Assembly (NCBI RefSeq): GCF_009017415.1
Contig: NC_092410.1
Location: 3,348,001-3,412,000 of the forward strand
Direction of reading: 5' to 3'
DNA length: 64,000 nucleotides
Source: Aspergillus flavus
Taxonomy: Eukaryota > Ascomycota > Eurotiomycetes > Eurotiales > Aspergillaceae
The position numbers and the translations under genes are program-made. Shown here one piece after another: positions 59,501 through 64,000 of this stretch. The notes below the pieces were generated by a model that did no database searches, was not told the origin of the DNA, and was given only the letters and a program-made list of their open reading frames with translations. Positions within the stretch are counted from its first letter, which is position 1. Every line of letters begins with the position of its first letter.

Positions 59501-61277
59501 CTTCCATCTTGCCTCACCGGGAGATCATCAATCTGAGGATAGATGAAAAGAGGCTACCGCCGCCGCCTGCAGTGCTAGCTGATATAGTTCGCAGAACACA
59601 AAATCTAGACTGAAACCATAGAAAGTCTCGAACTGACTTGATAATGGATTCGAGACCCGGACACCCCGAAAGTCTTTCTCGTTTCGGAACACACGATTGA
59701 ACTTCCGTGGATTGGTTTTCATGGTGCATATGGAGTACGCTCTCTGCCTCGAGAAGGGCCTAGTGCCAATAGATGAGACCCATGCGTTATGATATCATTG
59801 CGCCCCGTCAGATCAAATTCCAGACGTCCTTATGATGGCAAACTCAAGTAAACAGCATGTCGACTGGTAGTCAACTTTCGGTCGTTATCATCGCTTTTAT
59901 TATCTTAATTCCATATCTGTTTCCAGAGTCACCTGATCTGTTGCATTGTTGGGCTCGATATGCCACCGAATTACCTATTTTTCCCTTTCGACCACGTTGC
60001 AGCAGCGTCGAGTCATATGAACAGGACGGACGGAACCTTGTATGAACATGGCCAAGTGACACCCTTTTATTCCTTCTCGCGAAACGAGATAGACACCGGG
60101 GCGCTATTGTGTTTATCGACTGTGATACGGGCATCAGCCCTTGGGCCCATGTCGCCTTCGTAGCTTCTGTAAATCGTCTCGGAATCATGATGCTCAAGCA
60201 CGACATGGGTCATAAGACCTTTAACGAGGACCGACGGATTTCTACCTATGTACAAGGCCATATTAGTCACCTGGATTTCCCGATGCCACTGTAACCTCGA
60301 AGCCTTTCCGCGACAAGAAAGCGCAGGTTCCATTCTATCGAGCTTTCGATTATGTGCTTGAATATCCGATTTCAGGAGCTGCTGACCACTCTATTCGTAA
60401 AGGTTTCTGCTTATCCACGTATCTGAAACGCTGCTGGGTTATCCCTAAACTTGTCATTATATTGTGGATGGTAAAACAAATAGGAGCGCAGAGGCCTTAA
60501 ACACACTGGGTATTAAAGCGAACTTTAGCAAGCTGTCACTCCGTAAACTCGTCATTTTCGCCACCTCAATAGCGAAAAAGAAAAGAAAGGAGTGGAAAAG
60601 AGAGGAAATGTTTTTATAAGCCATATAGTATACCAGCACGTCTACCTTCGGTGATCTGGGCAGATTGTGCGGTATAAAGTTTACAAAATAAGGCAATGGG
60701 TCCTGCTCTAGAATAATGAATACGCTCTTCGTGGTTTAAATTCTGGAATATTCAGATTTATGTGTAGTATGGCGTATGGTTTCGCTAGAGCGCAAACTTC
60801 GCTCTTGTTGGTAAAGGAGCGAGAAATATATAAATCAGCTTACAAAAGTTAGTAGTAGTACGGAGGAAACCCGACTTGATTTGAGAGGAGCTTCAAGAGC
60901 CCAGCTTGAACAACAGCAATGTAGGAAACTAGTTATCACTGAGTCTAGTGCTCTTCTCTACCGAGATCTTGTCACTTTTACTATGAACATATACTCCGTA
61001 CGTCTTTTATGAACATAAGTAGGAATTGAATACTAGGTACCTCGTGTGGGCCATGTCGAATCGCACGCTAACCTAAATTAGTATTGATCAGTGGCTCCCA
61101 ATTGGCTACCCATACGGTCGGCGGATGAGTCCGAATTTAGGCGATGATCTTCATCTCGACATAGAGTATGGTTCGGACAACAGAGACTGCACGCGTTCAC
61201 AAACCGGGATGCCACAGTCCCGATTTACCACGTCCCGCCATTAAAGCCAGCATGACGCTAGAATCATCGATATCGAC
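56529..61277. other. long gene-poor region between rfeG and the polymerase eta gene
   Basis: The first roughly 1 kb is likely the rfeG promoter and leader (purine-rich on the + strand at 56950-57400). A T/C homopurine-homopyrimidine repeat is at 58315-58360. Overlapping frames at 56947-57650 read differently in every frame and look non-coding. Several short frames at 59500-60330 are likewise unsupported. TACGGAGTA copies lie at 58076-58084 and 60992-61000. Confidence 0.45.
58315..58360 (+). repeat. polypyrimidine (T4-5C)n tract
   Basis: Repeated TTTTTC/CTTTC units, about 46 nt with no purine except one terminal A. Such tracts can form triplex-like structures and vary between strains. Confidence 0.6.
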
Positions 61278-63299
61278 ATGTCGCGCTCGTCCCCAGACCC
61301 GTTCGTCGCATCGCCCTCCTCCCCGAGCCACCCCGTGAAGAACCATTCCCGATACACCTACCGTCAACTGCAGCTCCTACGCCAGAGTTCGACGGCCTCG
61401 CCGCTCCGAGTGATTGCCCATGTCGATCTGGATGCATTCTACGCACAATGTGAGATGGTGCGTCTTCAGACGCCGAGGGAGATACCCCTCGCTGTACGCC
61501 AGTGGGACTCGCTGATCGCGATCAACTACCCTGCTCGGGCGTTCGGGATAACGAGGATGATATCCGCGAAGGAAGCTCGGAAGCTTTGTCCGGAAATTGT
61601 TCTACAGCATGTTGCGACCTTCCGAGAAGGTGAGGGTGGGAAATGGGCGTATAGGGAGGATTCTTACCGGCGCATGAATACGGATAAAGTGTGTTTGGAT
61701 CCGTATCGGGCGGAATCACGCAAGATCCTGAAAACAATGAAGGAGGAATTGTCGAGATGGTATACGGACCTGGTTGATGAGGAACGAGGGCTGGGACCAC
61801 ACGCTCAGATACAACAGGCTAGTGTTGAGAAAGCTAGCGTTGATGAAGTTTTCATCGATCTGTCCCCGCTGGTTTATGGTGTTTTGCTTCGACGGTATCC
61901 GGAACTACGAAATGGGCCGGATGGCGACGATCGTGTCGCATCACTACCTCGTCCCCCTACAACGGCACTGGAATGGAACCAGGGCGATTGTCTAGTGGAC
62001 CTAGACGAGAACGAGACAGAGGTGGATGATCCTGATTGGGATGATGTGGCGATGCTTATTGGGTCAGATATTGTCCGAGCGGTTCGCACGGTGGTTTGGG
62101 ATAATCTGAGTTATACGTGTTCCGCAGGTATAGCGAAGAACAAGATGATGGCAAAGTTGGGGAGCTCTAGCAACAAACCTAACAAACAGACCATTGTTCG
62201 CAATCGCGCCATCCAGAACTTCCTTAGTGGCTTCAAGTTTACCAAGATACGAATGCTTGGGGGTAAGCTGGGCGATCAGGTCACTGCTCTGTTTGGAACC
62301 GAACAAGTTAGCGATCTTTTACAGGTTACGCTGGAGCAGTTCCGGGCCAAGCTGGATGATGATACTGCTAACTGGCTTTATGGAATCATCCGCGGCGAGG
62401 ATAAAAGTGAAGTGAACCCCAGGACGCAAATCAAGTCCATGCTCTCCGCCAAGTCTTTCAGACCGAGTATCAACTCCGTCGAGCAGGCGGAACGGTGGTT
62501 GCGGATTTTTGCCGCCGACATCTATGGCCGTCTCGTGGAAGATGGTGTACTTGAGCACCGACGCCGTCCAAAAACCCTCGCCCTGCATCATAGGCAAGGT
62601 GCACAAGTTCGCTCTCGTCAAAACCCCATTCCTGGGTCGACACCGATCGACGAAACATTACTCTTCGATATTGGGAGGACATTGCTTCGACAGGTCATCG
62701 GTGACGGATGCGCCTGGCCTTGTGCAAACTTGTCAATGAGTGTTGGTGGATTTGAGGATGGGGTTGGCAATAATAAAGCAATAGATTCTTTTCTACTCCG
62801 AGGAGACCAGGCTAAAAATATTGGCCACCCTGCGAAGGACCGTCTTACGGATGACTTGCCGGAAATGTTACAACTGAGCGAGAAACGGAGGAAAGTCGAA
62901 GACGATGGTATAAAACGCTTCTTCAACCAGTCTCTCGGGGTCAACACGAAACCCCAGCCTAGCGAGGCTATTTTGGAGACACCGGCGACGAGCCTGGAAA
63001 GGAACAGCGAGAACATCCTTCTGTCTGATGCCTCGTGTAATCCTCAAATAACAGAAGTCGCGCTGGGATTCTATACTTGTAGTCGTTGCGAAAAAACGCT
63101 ACCGGAAGCTGAAAGGGATGAACACGATGACTGGCATTTTGCCAAGGATCTGGAAAGACAAGAAAGACAAGAAGCCATGAGATCCCAACAGACAGCACGC
63201 CCGTCCAATAACACGGGATCTTCCAGCGCCCGCGGCAGACCGGGTCGTAACAGCCGGGGTAAGCCTGAGAAAGGGCAGACACGTCTCGCTTTCGGATAG
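61278..63299 (+). CDS. rad30: DNA polymerase eta (translesion, Y family; Rad30)
   Basis: This single exon encodes 673 residues. The catalytic aspartates sit in HVDLDAFYAQ (D50, D52), and the second site in SVDEVFIDLS is D189-E190. Fingers and palm motifs follow (ARAFGITRMISAKEA; CSAGIAKNKMMAKLGSSSN for the little-finger region). Near the C-terminus a ubiquitin-binding zinc finger has the ligands C601, C604, H616 and H620 (C-x2-C-x11-H-x3-H). KRFF at about residue 550 and the terminal QTRLAFG may act as PCNA-interaction or Rev1-type sites. Pol eta copies past UV pyrimidine dimers and other lesions and is recruited by ubiquitinated PCNA. The ATG lies at the N-terminus with a Ser/Pro-rich lead-in. 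The gene is isolated, with no nearby DNA repair genes. Confidence 0.95.
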   Translation: MSRSSPDPFVASPSSPSHPVKNHSRYTYRQLQLLRQSSTASPLRVIAHVDLDAFYAQCEMVRLQTPREIPLAVRQWDSLIAINYPARAFGITRMISAKEARKLCPEIVLQHVATFREGEGGKWAYREDSYRRMNTDKVCLDPYRAESRKILKTMKEELSRWYTDLVDEERGLGPHAQIQQASVEKASVDEVFIDLSPLVYGVLLRRYPELRNGPDGDDRVASLPRPPTTALEWNQGDCLVDLDENETEVDDPDWDDVAMLIGSDIVRAVRTVVWDNLSYTCSAGIAKNKMMAKLGSSSNKPNKQTIVRNRAIQNFLSGFKFTKIRMLGGKLGDQVTALFGTEQVSDLLQVTLEQFRAKLDDDTANWLYGIIRGEDKSEVNPRTQIKSMLSAKSFRPSINSVEQAERWLRIFAADIYGRLVEDGVLEHRRRPKTLALHHRQGAQVRSRQNPIPGSTPIDETLLFDIGRTLLRQVIGDGCAWPCANLSMSVGGFEDGVGNNKAIDSFLLRGDQAKNIGHPAKDRLTDDLPEMLQLSEKRRKVEDDGIKRFFNQSLGVNTKPQPSEAILETPATSLERNSENILLSDASCNPQITEVALGFYTCSRCEKTLPEAERDEHDDWHFAKDLERQERQEAMRSQQTARPSNNTGSSSARGRPGRNSRGKPEKGQTRLAFG

Positions 63300-64000
63300 T
63301 ACCGCTGGACTAAAAAATTGCGCAATAATCAAACATCCAAGCCGGCCGGGACTTTGCATATTTAAGCAAACCTAATAGAGGAGATATTCCTCTTGATATT
63401 TATATGCGTTAGGTGCACCAGGAGAAACAAAGAGCACTCGCCTTCTTTCTCCCCTCTTGCTCATTTCAACGGACCTCATCGTGCAATATTGCATTGTAAG
63501 CTATGTGAAATGCATTAAGAAAGCCGCTACATCGTTCATAAGCCCTCGACATGATCCGTCGTAAACCCCGCTGACCATGTCACACCAAGCAAGGGAACAA
63601 CAGCCAGCAGATTTCGATTGATAAAGAATATTAGAGCTCTTGGCGAAGCCGTAACCTCAACCATGGTTCGAGTATCAATTTTAACTTACCCGAGAATTAA
63701 AGTCAAAGGACTTAATATAGATATTGGATTTAGGCTCTTTCGAACTTGACGAGCTAGTAGACGATCATATCGGGTTGGAATGAAGATGCATAGCAATCCA
63801 AATGAGCGACAAGAGAAGCTATTGGTGGTTTGGCACTTTTTAGGTCCCGTTGTGCAGCGGTGACATCAGCAGACTCAGCCGCGGGGTCGAATTTCAATTC
63901 CAACAGACAGTCATCGTGATTTGACGTTTCAGCGATTTCGCTCTCGCCTACCATAACAGTGCACGTGTCTTACGGATCATTTCCCTACACCCGATATTAG
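63300..64000. other. intergenic region and window edge
   Basis: 3' flank of the polymerase gene. From 63754 on, a small minus-strand open frame may belong to a gene whose start lies close to or beyond the edge. Confidence 0.4.
63754..63954 (-). CDS. possible small or partial gene
   Basis: An ATG-started frame of 66 residues (MVGESEIAETSNHDD...) ends with an in-frame stop at 63754. The composition is acidic and not obviously low complexity, but no domain is visible, and the frame may be only a last exon or chance. The upstream sequence is cut off by the window edge 46 bases away, so the true start cannot be judged. Confidence 0.25.
   Translation of the reverse strand: MVGESEIAETSNHDDCLLELKFDPAAESADVTAAQRDLKSAKPPIASLVAHLDCYASSFQPDMIVY

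Overview
The window is nuclear DNA of a filamentous ascomycete, most likely a Eurotiomycete close to Aspergillus. Protein genes are split by short introns (about 50-110 nt, GT...CTRAY...AG). The gene set includes Pezizomycotina-specific genes (the Woronin body protein Hex1, an RfeG-like regulator, a second Hog1-type MAP kinase resembling MpkC). I modelled exons by hand. For each multi-exon gene marked 'frame closed' the summed exons give an intact reading frame from ATG to stop. All functional names come from recalled family motifs, not from a database search.

Layout. 1-4 kb: a family 4 glycosyltransferase and an intron-bearing tRNA-Leu. 4.3-8.4 kb: a 1353-residue disordered basic/Ser-rich protein, possibly a Seg1-like cortical protein. 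8.4-13 kb: gene-poor and AT-rich. 13-19 kb: hex1 (+) and a Cti6-like PHD protein (-), tail to tail. 21.5-27.4 kb: a conserved fungal protein with an unclear start, a four-helix MARVEL-like membrane protein, and a protein with an AreA/GATA-like N-terminal domain. 27.4-30.9 kb: gene-poor apart from a second intron-bearing tRNA-Leu. 30.9-35.1 kb: a C2H2 plus fungal-specific-domain regulator divergent from a short-chain dehydrogenase. 36-40.6 kb: two divergent secreted cysteine-rich proteins. 41.8-43.1 kb: remains of a thioredoxin-reductase-like oxidoreductase. 44-47.2 kb: tRNA-Met, a small secreted cysteine-rich protein and the MpkC-like kinase. 49.9-56.5 kb: wbp1 (OST48), the complex I 9.5 kDa subunit, a BTB-domain protein and rfeG. 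61.3-63.3 kb: DNA polymerase eta.

Most genes are housekeeping or cell-organisation genes with no operon-like logic. Three head-to-head pairs share short intergenic regions (regulator/SDR, the two cysteine-rich secreted proteins, wbp1/nuo9.5), so shared promoters are plausible.

The strongest unusual signal is in the tRNA genes. Two separate tRNA-Leu genes (TAG and AAG) are interrupted by 63- and 55-nt insertions at non-canonical positions. Both insertions look like spliceosomal introns (GT start, CTAAC/CTAAT branch site, AG end). The TAG gene also carries a canonical 11-nt anticodon-loop intron, so its transcript would need two different splicing machineries. Other points of interest are the long ATG-less open frame spliced onto Hex1, the paired cysteine-rich secreted proteins, and an over-represented intergenic nonamer, TACGGAGTA.
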